Source: SAR202 cluster bacterium bin16
Lineage (GTDB): Bacteria; Chloroflexota; Dehalococcoidia; Lucifugimonadales; Australimonadaceae
DNA length: 64,000 nucleotides
Assembly (NCBI GenBank): GCA_002238425.1
Contig: MPMJ01000008.1
Coordinates: forward strand, 1 to 64,000
Direction: 5' to 3'
Both the position numbers and the translations under genes were made by a program. A model generated the notes under the pieces. It did not search any database, had not been told where the DNA came from, and saw only the letters and a list, made by a program, of their open reading frames with translations. How positions within the stretch are numbered: the stretch's first letter is position 1; each line of letters begins with the position of its first letter. Positions 26,341 to 34,054 of this stretch are shown in pieces.

Positions 26341-26590
26341 GGAAGGGGGGCCGCCGAATCACCCCCTTCCTAACCTTCCCCCATCAAGGGGGGAAGGGAT
26401 AAGACCGCGCTGCCGGACGAATTGCACAAGCTGGGTGGGACGCGGTAGGGAAGAGCTACGCACCACCGAGAGATGTTTCGACTCCGCCTTCGGCTGCGCT
26501 CAACATGACAATCCCCCATACAACCCCGCCGGTTCACCCTCACCCTCACCCCTGGAGGGAGAGGGGACCAGACCGACGTTGCCCCCTCAG
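26341..26590. repeat. Intergenic repeats after the TPP enzyme, including a duplicated gene tail
   Basis: In order: a hairpin repeat of C-rich/G-rich arms (about 26361-26403, AACCTTCCCCCATCAAGG at its centre) that recurs at 37318-37365; a second copy of the TPP-enzyme 3' end at 26409-26454; a GAGAGATGTTTCGACTCCGC repeat (26466-26511) that recurs at 33203-33246; and a CACCCTCACCCTCACC block (26530-26575) of the kind seen in many bacterial genomes. Confidence 0.75.
26409..26447 (+). pseudogene. Duplicated 3' tail of the TPP-enzyme gene
   Basis: Reads LPDELHKLGGTR-stop, against LPDELHKLGGSR-stop in the intact gene ending at 26340. Base identity continues a few bases past the stop codon. Only about 13 codons remain, separated from the parent by the hairpin repeat. 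Confidence 0.7.
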
Positions 26591-27529
26591 CTAGAGACTG
26601 AGGCCCATGAGGGGGAGCACCTCGGTCGCGAGGCGGCGGGCTTGGCGCTCGTGGTCGTACAGGGGGTTGAGGGCGATGAGGCCGAGGCCGGTGTCGGCGA
26701 TCTCTGTGAGGCCCTCGGCGCATTGCTCGGGCGTGCCGTAGACGCCGACGCGCTCGGCGCGCTGGCCGCTGCCGGAGTGCATCGTGAACCAGGGCTGCAT
26801 CCGCTGGAGCGCTGTTTGTGGGTCGTCCTCCACACCGATGAACACGCGCTTCGACGTCGTGAAGGTGGCGGGGTCGCGTCCGTGGGTTTCGAGGTGTGTA
26901 CGCATCGCCTCCTGCTCGTCGCGGAAGCGGGCCGTGGACGTGGCGCCCGCGCCCATCCATCCGTCGCCGAGGCGGGCGGCGCGGTCGAGGGCGGCAGGAG
27001 CGTGGCCGCCGAACCAGAGCGGGATGGACGGCTGCGTGGGGGTGGGGCTGATGAAGGAGTCGTTCAATTGCCAGAAGCGGCCTTCGAAGGTGACGCGCTC
27101 GCCGGTCCAGAGGCGCTGCATCAGGACCAGCCCCTCCTCGAAGCGGGACGCTTTGCCCGCTGCCGGAGCGCCGAACGCTTCGGAGAAGGGCGCGCCTGTG
27201 GCGTTGCCCATGCCGACTCCGGCGATGAGCCGTCCATTCGAGAGGCGGTCGAGCGTGGCGAGGCTCTTGGCGAGGTTGATGGGGTTGCGCAGGACGCTGA
27301 TGAGGACGGAACTGCCGAGGCGAGCCTTGTTGGTGAGGGCGGCGGCGTAGGAGAGCAGGGGGATGGGAGCGAGGTCGCTATGGGCGTTGATGGCCTGCTC
27401 GACGACCCAGCAGCTGTGGTAGCCCAACTCCTCGACAGCGGCGAAGAAGGGCGGCAGCACGCTGACGTCAATCTCGCCGGGGAACCGCTGGGGGATGGCG
27501 ATGCCGAAACGCAGGTTGGGGTCGATGAT
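26591..27529 (-). CDS. LLM-class flavin-dependent oxidoreductase
   Basis: A luciferase-like monooxygenase family enzyme using reduced FMN or F420. LRFGIAIPQRFP (strand 1), LGYHSCWVVEQ, LLSYAAALTNKARLGSSVL, LDRLSNGRLIAGVGMGN, FEGRFWQLND and IPLWFGGHAPAALDRAARLG are standard. The conserved first strand lies upstream of the first ATG/GTG/TTG: the frame opens after a TAG and offers only ATC at 27529 or 27526, 7 bases after GGGAGAG. I take the ATC start (312 residues) as likelier than GTG 27460, which would lose strand 1; a mutated or misread ATG is also possible. SAR202-type Chloroflexota often carry many such genes. Confidence 0.8.
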   Translation of the reverse strand: MIDPNLRFGIAIPQRFPGEIDVSVLPPFFAAVEELGYHSCWVVEQAINAHSDLAPIPLLSYAAALTNKARLGSSVLISVLRNPINLAKSLATLDRLSNGRLIAGVGMGNATGAPFSEAFGAPAAGKASRFEEGLVLMQRLWTGERVTFEGRFWQLNDSFISPTPTQPSIPLWFGGHAPAALDRAARLGDGWMGAGATSTARFRDEQEAMRTHLETHGRDPATFTTSKRVFIGVEDDPQTALQRMQPWFTMHSGSGQRAERVGVYGTPEQCAEGLTEIADTGLGLIALNPLYDHERQARRLATEVLPLMGLSL

Positions 27530-27558
27530 GGCGTGCTCTCCCTACGTGCGGTCTGTCT

Positions 27559-29829
27559 CTACTTCCCGAGGATGTTGAGGGCGGCGCCGGCGCGGAACCA
27601 TTCGAGCTGTTCGTTGCTCATGGTGTGGGTGAGCTCGACCTCTTCGTCGCCGCCCTCGAAGTGGTGGATGACGGCGCGGACGGGTTTGCCGGGCGCGATC
27701 TCGTCGAGGCCGGTGATGCTGATGGTGTCGGCCTCGAAGATCTTGTCGTAGTCGTCCGGGTCGCTGAAGGTGAGGGGGAGGATGCCCTGCTTCTTGAGAT
27801 TCGTCTCGTGGATGCGGGCGAAGCTGCGGACGATGACGGCCTTGGCGCCGAGCAGGCGCGGGGACATCGCGGCGTGCTCGCGGGAGCTGCCCTCGCCGTA
27901 GTTGAAGTCGCCGACGGCGACCCAGCCGAGGCCGTGCTCCTTGTAGTAGCGGGCGACCTGCGGGAAGGGGGCGCGCTCGCCGGTGATCTGGTTCAGCCCC
28001 TCGCCGCGCTCGTCGGTGAAGGCGTTGACCGCGCCGAGGAATGCGTTGTCGCTCAGCCGCTCCAGGTGGCCACGGAAGCGCAGCCATGGCCCGGCGGGCG
28101 AGATATGGTCGGTCGTGCACTTGCCCTTGGCCTTCACGAGCACCTGCACGCGCTCAAAGTCGCTGCCGTCCCAGCGTGGGAAGGGCGAGAGCACCTGCAG
28201 GCGCGTCGAGGTGGGGTCGACGCTCACGACGATGCCGCTGCCGTCGTCGGCGGGAGGCTCGTAGCCGAAGCCGCGTCCGGCGAAGCCGTCCTCCGGCACC
28301 TCGGGCGCCTCGCCGGGCGGGTCTAACTTGAAGGGCTGGCCGTCTGCCCCGGTGAGGGTGTCGGTCATGGGGTTGAAGGAGAGGCGGCCTGCCAGCGCGA
28401 ACGCGGTGACGATCTCCGGGCTCGCGATGAAGTTCATCGTGGAGGGGTTGGCGTCGTTGCGGGCGGGGAAGTTGCGGTTGAACGACGTGACGATGGAGTT
28501 CGCGTCTCCGGGGTTGATGGTGGGGCGCTTCCACTGGCCAATGCAAGGGCCGCAGGCGTTGGCCATGACGCTCGCGCCGACGGATTCGAGCGCGTCCATC
28601 TGCCCGTCGCGCTTGATGGTAGCGTTGACGGCTTCGGAGCCGGGCGTGACGAGGAAGTCGACCGCTGCCCCGACGCCGTGCTCGGCGGCCTGCCGGGCGA
28701 CGTTGGCAGCGCGCGATACGTCCTCGTACGAGGAGTTGGTGCAGGAGCCGATGAGGGTGGCAGAGAGCCTGTCCGGGTAGTTCTCCTTGATGACGGCGTC
28801 GGCGAGCTCGGAGATGGGGCGCGCGAGGTCCGGCGTGTGCGGCCCGACGACGTGCGGCTCCAGCGTGTCGAGGTCTATCTCGATGATGCGGTCGAAGTAC
28901 TTCTCCGGCTCCGCCTCGACCTCGGCGTCGGCGGTGAGGAGGTGGGCGTACTTCTCCGCGAGTTCGGCGAGCTCGGGGCGACCGGTCGCGCGGAGGTAGG
29001 CGGCTGCGTGGCCGTCGTAAGGGAAGATGGAGGTCGTCGCGCCGAGCTCGGCTCCCATGTTGCAGATGGTGGCCTTGCCGGTGGCGCTGATGGAGTTGAC
29101 GCCGGGGCCGAAGTATTCGACGACGGCGTTGGTGCCGCCGGAGACGGTGAGGATGCCTGCGAGCTTGAGGATGACGTCCTTGGGGGCGGTCCAGCCGCTC
29201 ATCGAACCGGTGAGTTTGACGCCGATGAGGCGCGGGTAGAGCACCTCCCACGGGAAGCCCGCCATCACGTCGACGGCGTCAGCGCCGCCCACGCCGGAGG
29301 CGAACGTTCCGAGTCCGCCCGCGTTGGGCGTGTGGGAGTCGGTGCCGATGATCATGAGGCCGGGGAAGGCGTAGTTCTCCAGGATGACCTGGTGGATGAT
29401 GCCGGAGCCGGGACCCCAGAAGCCGAGGCCGTACTTGGAGGCGGAGGAGCGGAGGAAGTCGTAGACCTCACGGCTCTCGGACTTGGCGAGGTTGGTGTCG
29501 GCGAGCGCGCCCTCGAACGCGGTGATGAGGTGGTCGCAGTGGACGGTGGTGGGGACGGCGGTGGTGGGTTTGCCCGCCTGCATGAACTGGAGGATGGCCA
29601 TCTGGCCGGTCACATCCTGGAGACCGACGCGGTCGGGGCGGAGGTTCAGGTAGCTCTCGCCGGGGAGGAGGTCGGCGTCGCCGGGGTCGTCGAGGTGTCC
29701 GAGCAGGACCTTCTCTCCGTAGGTGAGCGGTCGTCCGAGGCGGTCTCGGACGGTCTGGAGCCGCTGCTCCATCTTCCGGTATGCCTCCTCGACGAATGCT
29801 GGTGTGGAATCAACCAAGGGTGCCGCCAT
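27559..29829 (-). CDS. acn: Aconitate hydratase (mitochondrial/AcnA-type)
   Basis: A 756-residue TCA-cycle enzyme that isomerises citrate and isocitrate. The three cluster cysteines are in LIGSCTNSSYEDV and ANACGPCIGQWKRP (CxxC). Substrate-site parts include TVHCDHLI, IIGTDSHTPNAGGLG and the swivel domain GDFNYGEGSSREHAAMSPR. The order of domains matches mitochondrial-type aconitase. ATG 29829 is chosen with GGAGG 10 bases upstream; a TTG two codons earlier is possible. A full repeat element lies directly upstream. Confidence 0.95.
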   Translation of the reverse strand: MAAPLVDSTPAFVEEAYRKMEQRLQTVRDRLGRPLTYGEKVLLGHLDDPGDADLLPGESYLNLRPDRVGLQDVTGQMAILQFMQAGKPTTAVPTTVHCDHLITAFEGALADTNLAKSESREVYDFLRSSASKYGLGFWGPGSGIIHQVILENYAFPGLMIIGTDSHTPNAGGLGTFASGVGGADAVDVMAGFPWEVLYPRLIGVKLTGSMSGWTAPKDVILKLAGILTVSGGTNAVVEYFGPGVNSISATGKATICNMGAELGATTSIFPYDGHAAAYLRATGRPELAELAEKYAHLLTADAEVEAEPEKYFDRIIEIDLDTLEPHVVGPHTPDLARPISELADAVIKENYPDRLSATLIGSCTNSSYEDVSRAANVARQAAEHGVGAAVDFLVTPGSEAVNATIKRDGQMDALESVGASVMANACGPCIGQWKRPTINPGDANSIVTSFNRNFPARNDANPSTMNFIASPEIVTAFALAGRLSFNPMTDTLTGADGQPFKLDPPGEAPEVPEDGFAGRGFGYEPPADDGSGIVVSVDPTSTRLQVLSPFPRWDGSDFERVQVLVKAKGKCTTDHISPAGPWLRFRGHLERLSDNAFLGAVNAFTDERGEGLNQITGERAPFPQVARYYKEHGLGWVAVGDFNYGEGSSREHAAMSPRLLGAKAVIVRSFARIHETNLKKQGILPLTFSDPDDYDKIFEADTISITGLDEIAPGKPVRAVIHHFEGGDEEVELTHTMSNEQLEWFRAGAALNILGK

Positions 29830-30352
29830 GAGCAATCATCCTCCGCAGTATGAGTGTGGATAGGCGTAGATTATCACGCCTCAGCGCGGGTTGCGCCGTG
29901 AGTGGGGTAAGGCGGCGAGAGTGAGAACAAGAATCTCATCGGCCCCCAGCCGTGACATCCTTGTTCGGGATTCCACGAGTGGATGGAGTCCCCGCTTTGA
30001 CATTCTTGTTCCTTGGCTGGAAGGCATTTCCGTGGCCGTAGACTGCTTCCCGCGAACAAGGCAACAACAATCTCATCGATTTCAAACTTTGCTCCGTGTT
30101 CCCATAGATCCTGTCTATTCCTGAGATGGCAGCTATAGATTCTGTCTATGGGTAGTGTTGGCGTCGCGCACATGTATCCAGCGTAGCGGATGCGGGGGCG
30201 ATGGGGTAAGGGGCGGATGTCAGATGTTGTGCACCCTCGCGCGGCTCTTCCGCGCCGCGCCCTGATTCCCGCCTTCGCGGGACTGACGGGCAAGGCGGGA
30301 CTGACGGGTAAGGCGGGAATGATGGCGGAAGGGCGGGGACGACGGAACTGTG
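29830..30352 (+). repeat. Intergenic element copy C (29925-30187) and a tandem repeat
   Basis: A full copy of the dispersed element. Words are GAACAAGAATCTCA (29925-29938), reversed at 29953-29966 and 29998-30011, and CAACAACAATCTCA (30062-30075). The core CGTGGCCGTAGACTGCTTCC precedes the last word. Palindromes are ATAGATCCTGTCTAT (30104-30118) and ATAGATTCTGTCTAT (30135-30149), 31 bp apart, then TATCCAGCGTAGCGG. Further right, an 18-base unit GGGACTGACGGGYAAGGC occurs twice in tandem at about 30283-30318, next to a TTCCCGCCTTCGCGGGA inverted repeat. Confidence 0.85.
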
Positions 30353-31081
30353 CTAACCCAGTTCGGCGACGGCTGCTGCGAGGTCGAGCGTGCCGAGGTA
30401 GATGGCGGCGCCGATTATGGCGCCTTCCGCGCCGAGGTTGGCGAGAGTGCGGAGGTGGTCTATCTCGGCGATGCCGCCGGAGGCGATGATGCGCGCTCCA
30501 CCCGCGGCGTCGGCGCGTTCCACCATGTCGCTGACCGCGGCGAAGTTCGGCGAGGTGAGGGTGCCGTCGCGGGTGATGTCGGTGTAGATGAAGCGGCGCA
30601 CGCCCATGTCGGCCATCCGGTTCAGCAGGTCGACCGCGGGGATGGCGCCGCTCTCCGTCCAACCCGCGACAGAGACGATGCCCTCCCGGGCGTCGATGCC
30701 GACGACGACGCGCTCCGCTCCGTGGGCTGCGAGCGCTCGCTCGATGAGATCGGGCTCCTCGACGGCAGCGGTGCCCAGGACGACGCGGTCGACGCCGTCG
30801 GCTATCACCTCGGCGATGACGTCCGCCGAGCGGAGGCCGCCTCCGAGTTCGATGGGTATGCCGACAGCGGCGGCGACGGCGCGCACCTCTGCGGCCTGCG
30901 TGCGCCGTCCCTCGCGTGCCCCGTCCAGGTCCACGACGTGGATGCGGGGCGCGCCGTCGGCCTCGAAGCCCTGAGCCACGCCGACGGGGTCGTCGCCGAA
31001 GGTGGTTTGGCGGTCGTAGTTGCCCTGCAGCAGTCGCACAACGGCTCCGCCGCGCAGGTCTATGGCGGGGATGATCTCCAT
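30353..31081 (-). CDS. hisA: HisA, phosphoribosylformimino-5-aminoimidazole carboxamide ribotide isomerase
   Basis: A 242-residue (beta-alpha)8 barrel in histidine biosynthesis. MEIIPAIDLRGGAVVRLLQG holds the first catalytic Asp; a second Asp in VVVGIDAREGIVSVAGW and the phosphate-binding GGGLRSADVI and ASGGIAEIDHLRTL complete the picture. ATG 31081 gives the standard length; longer frames are artefactual. It follows an unidentified gene by 4 bases in a leftward operon that begins with hisH. Confidence 0.94.
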   Translation of the reverse strand: MEIIPAIDLRGGAVVRLLQGNYDRQTTFGDDPVGVAQGFEADGAPRIHVVDLDGAREGRRTQAAEVRAVAAAVGIPIELGGGLRSADVIAEVIADGVDRVVLGTAAVEEPDLIERALAAHGAERVVVGIDAREGIVSVAGWTESGAIPAVDLLNRMADMGVRRFIYTDITRDGTLTSPNFAAVSDMVERADAAGGARIIASGGIAEIDHLRTLANLGAEGAIIGAAIYLGTLDLAAAVAELG

Positions 31082-31085
31082 GGCG

Positions 31086-31703
31086 TCAGGCCCGCTCCTG
31101 CATGGCACGACGGACGAGGTCAAGCGTAGACAAGCGCTTCTCGCGCACGTGGCCGTCGAGGTCCATCTGCCGGAATGAGGCCAGGTTGTCGCCCTCCTTC
31201 GCGAGGGCGTCCGCCGCCTCGTCGAAGCGAGGACGCCATTCCTCATCGAGATCGAAGGCGGCTTGCACAGTCTGCCAGCGATAGCCCACGCTACGCGGGT
31301 CCTCAGGCAGTTCGAAGTCCGGTGCGATGGCGCGACGCCGCGTCATCGCCGCAAGCTTCTGCGGCGTAAAGCCGGGGACCACCCTGTACATGACATCCCG
31401 CGAGTAGAGGCGCTCATCGCCGAAGCGGAGCTGCCTGAACATCTCCGGCAGGCCGTCCTCTTTCCGACCTGCAACGGCGCGGAGGGCCGCCGCGATGTCT
31501 ATGGGGTCGCGGTCGTTGTACCACTCGGTGATCGCGGCTGCCTGATTCAGGGCGTCCACGATGCCGTGCATATACGCCTGGGCAAGTTCCCGGTAGTTCG
31601 CGTGGGACTCTTCGATCCATTCATGCACGCGGTGCCCGAGCGCCTGACTCTCCATCGCCTCCATCCGGCTCTCGAAAGTGTCGGGATACTCCGATTCGTT
31701 CAT
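31086..31703 (-). CDS. Unknown conserved-looking protein inserted between hisH and hisA
   Basis: A 205-residue soluble protein, no signal peptide or membrane helix. It is rich in charged residues and predicted helices (for example ESRMEAMESQALGHRVHEWI and LDDEEWRPRFDEAADALA-like segments). No family is recognised. It is 4 bases from hisA and 11 from hisH, so it is in the same transcript. Codon use matches its neighbours, so it is probably a real gene. A link to histidine synthesis is only suggested by position. Confidence 0.7.
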   Translation of the reverse strand: MNESEYPDTFESRMEAMESQALGHRVHEWIEESHANYRELAQAYMHGIVDALNQAAAITEWYNDRDPIDIAAALRAVAGRKEDGLPEMFRQLRFGDERLYSRDVMYRVVPGFTPQKLAAMTRRRAIAPDFELPEDPRSVGYRWQTVQAAFDLDEEWRPRFDEAADALAKEGDNLASFRQMDLDGHVREKRLSTLDLVRRAMQERA

Positions 31704-31714
31704 TGCGCTCCTGC

Positions 31715-32335
31715 CTATCCCCGCCCTCGCACCAGGTGTTTGACGAAGTTGTCATAGAGCATGAGGCCCGGCGCGCCGCTCTTCTCCGGGTGGAACTGGG
31801 TGGCGACGACGTTGTCCCTGGCGACGAAACTGGCGAAACCGACGCCGTAGTGCGTCTCGCCAGCGGTCCAGGAGGGGTCGTCCGGCGCGGCGTAGTAGGA
31901 GTGGACGAAGTAGAAGTAGCTCTCCTCCGGTACGCCGTCGAAGAGCGGGTGCGGTTGCTTGAGGTCGACGGAGTTCCAGCCCATGTGCGGCACCTTCAAC
32001 CCTGGGCTGAAGCGCCTGACGTACCCGGGCACGACGCCGAGGCCGGGAGTGTCGCCCTCCTCGGAGTGGTCGAGGAGGAGTTGCAGGCCGAGGCAGACGC
32101 CGAAGAACGGCTTGCCGTCGGCGATCCAGTTGCGGATGGGGTCGGCCATGCCGTGGGCGTTGAGGGCGGCGACGGCCTGCGGCGACGCGCCCTGTCCGGG
32201 GAAGACGACGGCGGCTGCCGAGTCGAGTTCGCCGGGGGACGACACGAAGTGCGCGGGGTATCCGAGGCGCTCGAATGCCTTCTGGACGCTCCGGAGGTTG
32301 CCCGCGCCGTAGTCTATGATCGCAATGGGGCCCAC
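31715..32335 (-). CDS. hisH: HisH, imidazole glycerol phosphate synthase glutaminase subunit
   Basis: A 206-residue class I glutamine amidotransferase feeding ammonia to HisF. The triad is the cysteine in FFGVCLGLQLLLDHSEEG at about residue 80, with histidine and glutamate in TQFHPEKSG near 185. MGPIAIIDYGAGNLRSVQKA is the standard N-terminus; the oxyanion strand reads PGQGA where PGVGA is usual. The start is GTG 32335; a TGCTAGAAT box ends 6 bases upstream, indicating a leaderless transcript. hisF is not in the window. Confidence 0.93.
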   Translation of the reverse strand: MGPIAIIDYGAGNLRSVQKAFERLGYPAHFVSSPGELDSAAAVVFPGQGASPQAVAALNAHGMADPIRNWIADGKPFFGVCLGLQLLLDHSEEGDTPGLGVVPGYVRRFSPGLKVPHMGWNSVDLKQPHPLFDGVPEESYFYFVHSYYAAPDDPSWTAGETHYGVGFASFVARDNVVATQFHPEKSGAPGLMLYDNFVKHLVRGRG

Positions 32336-32341
32336 GGAGAG

Positions 32342-32347
32342 ATTCTA
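32342..32347 (-). promoter_or_regulatory. Extended -10 box giving a probable leaderless mRNA (hisH operon)
   Basis: On the minus strand TGC-TAGAAT lies 6 bases before the GTG start of hisH. No ribosome site fits in between. Confidence 0.55.
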
Positions 32348-32358
32348 GCAGGAGCGGG

Positions 32359-33021
32359 TCAGAGGACGCGGTAGGCCCAGACGTTGTACCAGATGTCGGG
32401 CTCTCCGTTGGGCAGGGGCAGGAAGGGTTCGGAGCGCTCTGCGAGTTCCCACTTGCCCGCTTCTTCCAGCGCGTTCTGTTTCACGTCGAAGCCGGCCTCC
32501 GTGTAGTGGTCAGGGCGGATGGTGAAGACGACGTAGCCGCCGGGTTTAGTGACGCGGACGAGTTCGTCGAGCGACTCGGGCGGGGCGTGCCCGATGGTGA
32601 ACGTGCCGACGCATGTCGTGGAGTCGAAGGTGTCGCTCTCGAAGGAGAGCGGCTTGCCGAGTTCCCCGACGACGAGTTCCTCGTAGACGAGTTTCTCGTT
32701 GGCGACCATCAGCATGCCGGCGGAGAGATCGAGCGCGGTGATGCGCTTGAAACCGACCCGCGCGAGCTCCTGGCCGACCATGCCGGTGCCTGCGCCCGCG
32801 TCGAGCAGCTTTGCTTCGGGGTCGGAGACGTACTTCGCGAGTGTATCGACGGCGGTGCGGGGCCCGATGAAGCCAAACGACTCGAGGTCGGCGTCATATT
32901 CGGTGGCCCAGTCGTCGTACGTGGTCGTCAGCTCGTCGTCGTCCGTGGTCTTCGGCTGTTCGTTGCCCTTGGAGCCGTAGACCTTTTGGAAGCGTTCGAA
33001 TCGTGCCTTTTCGCTGGTCAT
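32359..33021 (-). CDS. Class I SAM-dependent methyltransferase (tandem copy 1)
   Basis: A 220-residue methyltransferase. KLLDAGAGTGMVGQELARVG is SAM motif I at about residues 70-90, ITALDLSAGMLMVAN is motif II, and ESLDELVRVTKPGGYVVFTI is the late motif with PGG. ATG 33021 is preceded by GAGGGC. It is closely related to the next gene upstream; together they are a tandem duplication separated by repeats. The substrate is unknown; both share an unusual N-terminal region DELTTTYDDWATEYDADLES. Confidence 0.88.
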   Translation of the reverse strand: MTSEKARFERFQKVYGSKGNEQPKTTDDDELTTTYDDWATEYDADLESFGFIGPRTAVDTLAKYVSDPEAKLLDAGAGTGMVGQELARVGFKRITALDLSAGMLMVANEKLVYEELVVGELGKPLSFESDTFDSTTCVGTFTIGHAPPESLDELVRVTKPGGYVVFTIRPDHYTEAGFDVKQNALEEAGKWELAERSEPFLPLPNGEPDIWYNVWAYRVL

Positions 33022-33292
33022 GGCGATGCCCTCGTATGGCGTGGATTGTCCCGCAGGCTATCACGGGCGGGTAGTCTCTCTCCGGGACTGCGGGGTTCCT
33101 GCAAGGGTGGGAATGGCCCAAGGCCCTGCAAGCCGTGTAAGGGAGTCGAACGGGGAGGTGCGACTCCTCCCGGGCAAACGTCTGGAGTAATCCGACGTTT
33201 CCCGAGAGATGTTCGACTCCGCCTCCGGCTCCGCTCAACATGACAACCGAGGGGCGACGTTCCTGCGAAAGCAGGGGCGTCAGGGGAGGGGA
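33022..33292. repeat. Intergenic repeats between the tandem methyltransferases
   Basis: Contains GAGAGATGTTCGACTCCGCC ... CTCAACATGACAA at 33203-33246, a copy of the repeat at 26466-26511, followed by TTCCTGCGAAAGCAGG (33261-33276), an inverted repeat of the common REP type. No gene is seen in this stretch. Confidence 0.65.
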
Positions 33293-33979
33293 CTACAGGA
33301 CGCGGTAGGCCCAGACGTAGTACCAGATGTCGGGTTCGCCGTTGGGCATGGGCTGGAAGGGGTCGGTCTGTTCGACGACCTCCCACTTGCCCGCCTCGGC
33401 CAGCGCGTTCTGCTTCACGTTGAAGCCGCCCTCCGTGTAGTAGTCGGTGCGGATGCTGAAGACGATGTACCCGCCCGGCTTCGTGACGCGGACGAGTTCG
33501 TCGAGCGACTCCGCCGGGGCGTGGCCGAAGGTGAACGTGCCGACGCAGGTCGTGGAGTCGAAGGCGTCCGTCTCGAAGGGGAGGGGCTTGGCGAGTTCGC
33601 CACACCCCAAACCCTCCGTGTCGAAGGAGAGGGGCTTGCCGAGTTCGCCAACGACCAATTCCTCGTATACGAACTTCTCGTTGGCGGTCATCAACATGCC
33701 GGGGGAGAGGTCGAGGGCGGTGATGCGCTTGAAGCCGAGCCGCGCGAGCTCCTGGCCGACCATGCCGGTGCCCGCGCCGGCGTCGAGCAGCTTGGCCTCG
33801 GGGTCGCTGACGTACTTCGCGAGCGTCTCTGCTGCCGTGCGCGGGCCGATGAAGCCGAGCGATTCGAGGTCGGCGTCGTAGTCGGTGGCCCAGCCGTCGT
33901 ATTCGGTGGTCAGTTCGTCGTAGTCCCTGGAGTCGTAGACCCGCTGGATGCGTTCTGTGCGCGCCTTGTCAGATGTCAT
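33293..33979 (-). CDS. Class I SAM-dependent methyltransferase (tandem copy 2, internal duplication)
   Basis: A 228-residue paralogue of the gene at 32359. Motif I KLLDAGAGTGMVGQELARLG and the PGG motif are the same. It carries a 16-residue extra segment because GELGKPLSFDTEGLGC is followed by GELAKPLPFETDAFD, where copy 1 has a single GELGKPLSFESDTFD. The DNA shows a 48-bp tandem repeat (33570 and 33618), one unit degraded at its end, which may be an assembly artefact. ATG 33979 lies behind CGGAGGCTATGCC. Confidence 0.85.
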   Translation of the reverse strand: MTSDKARTERIQRVYDSRDYDELTTEYDGWATDYDADLESLGFIGPRTAAETLAKYVSDPEAKLLDAGAGTGMVGQELARLGFKRITALDLSPGMLMTANEKFVYEELVVGELGKPLSFDTEGLGCGELAKPLPFETDAFDSTTCVGTFTFGHAPAESLDELVRVTKPGGYIVFSIRTDYYTEGGFNVKQNALAEAGKWEVVEQTDPFQPMPNGEPDIWYYVWAYRVL

Positions 33980-34054
33980 GGCATAGCCTCCGTGCGTGTG
34001 TTGCGCGCGCAGGGTACCACGCTCGGGCAAGGTGTGTAGGAGGCGCGCGGAGGA

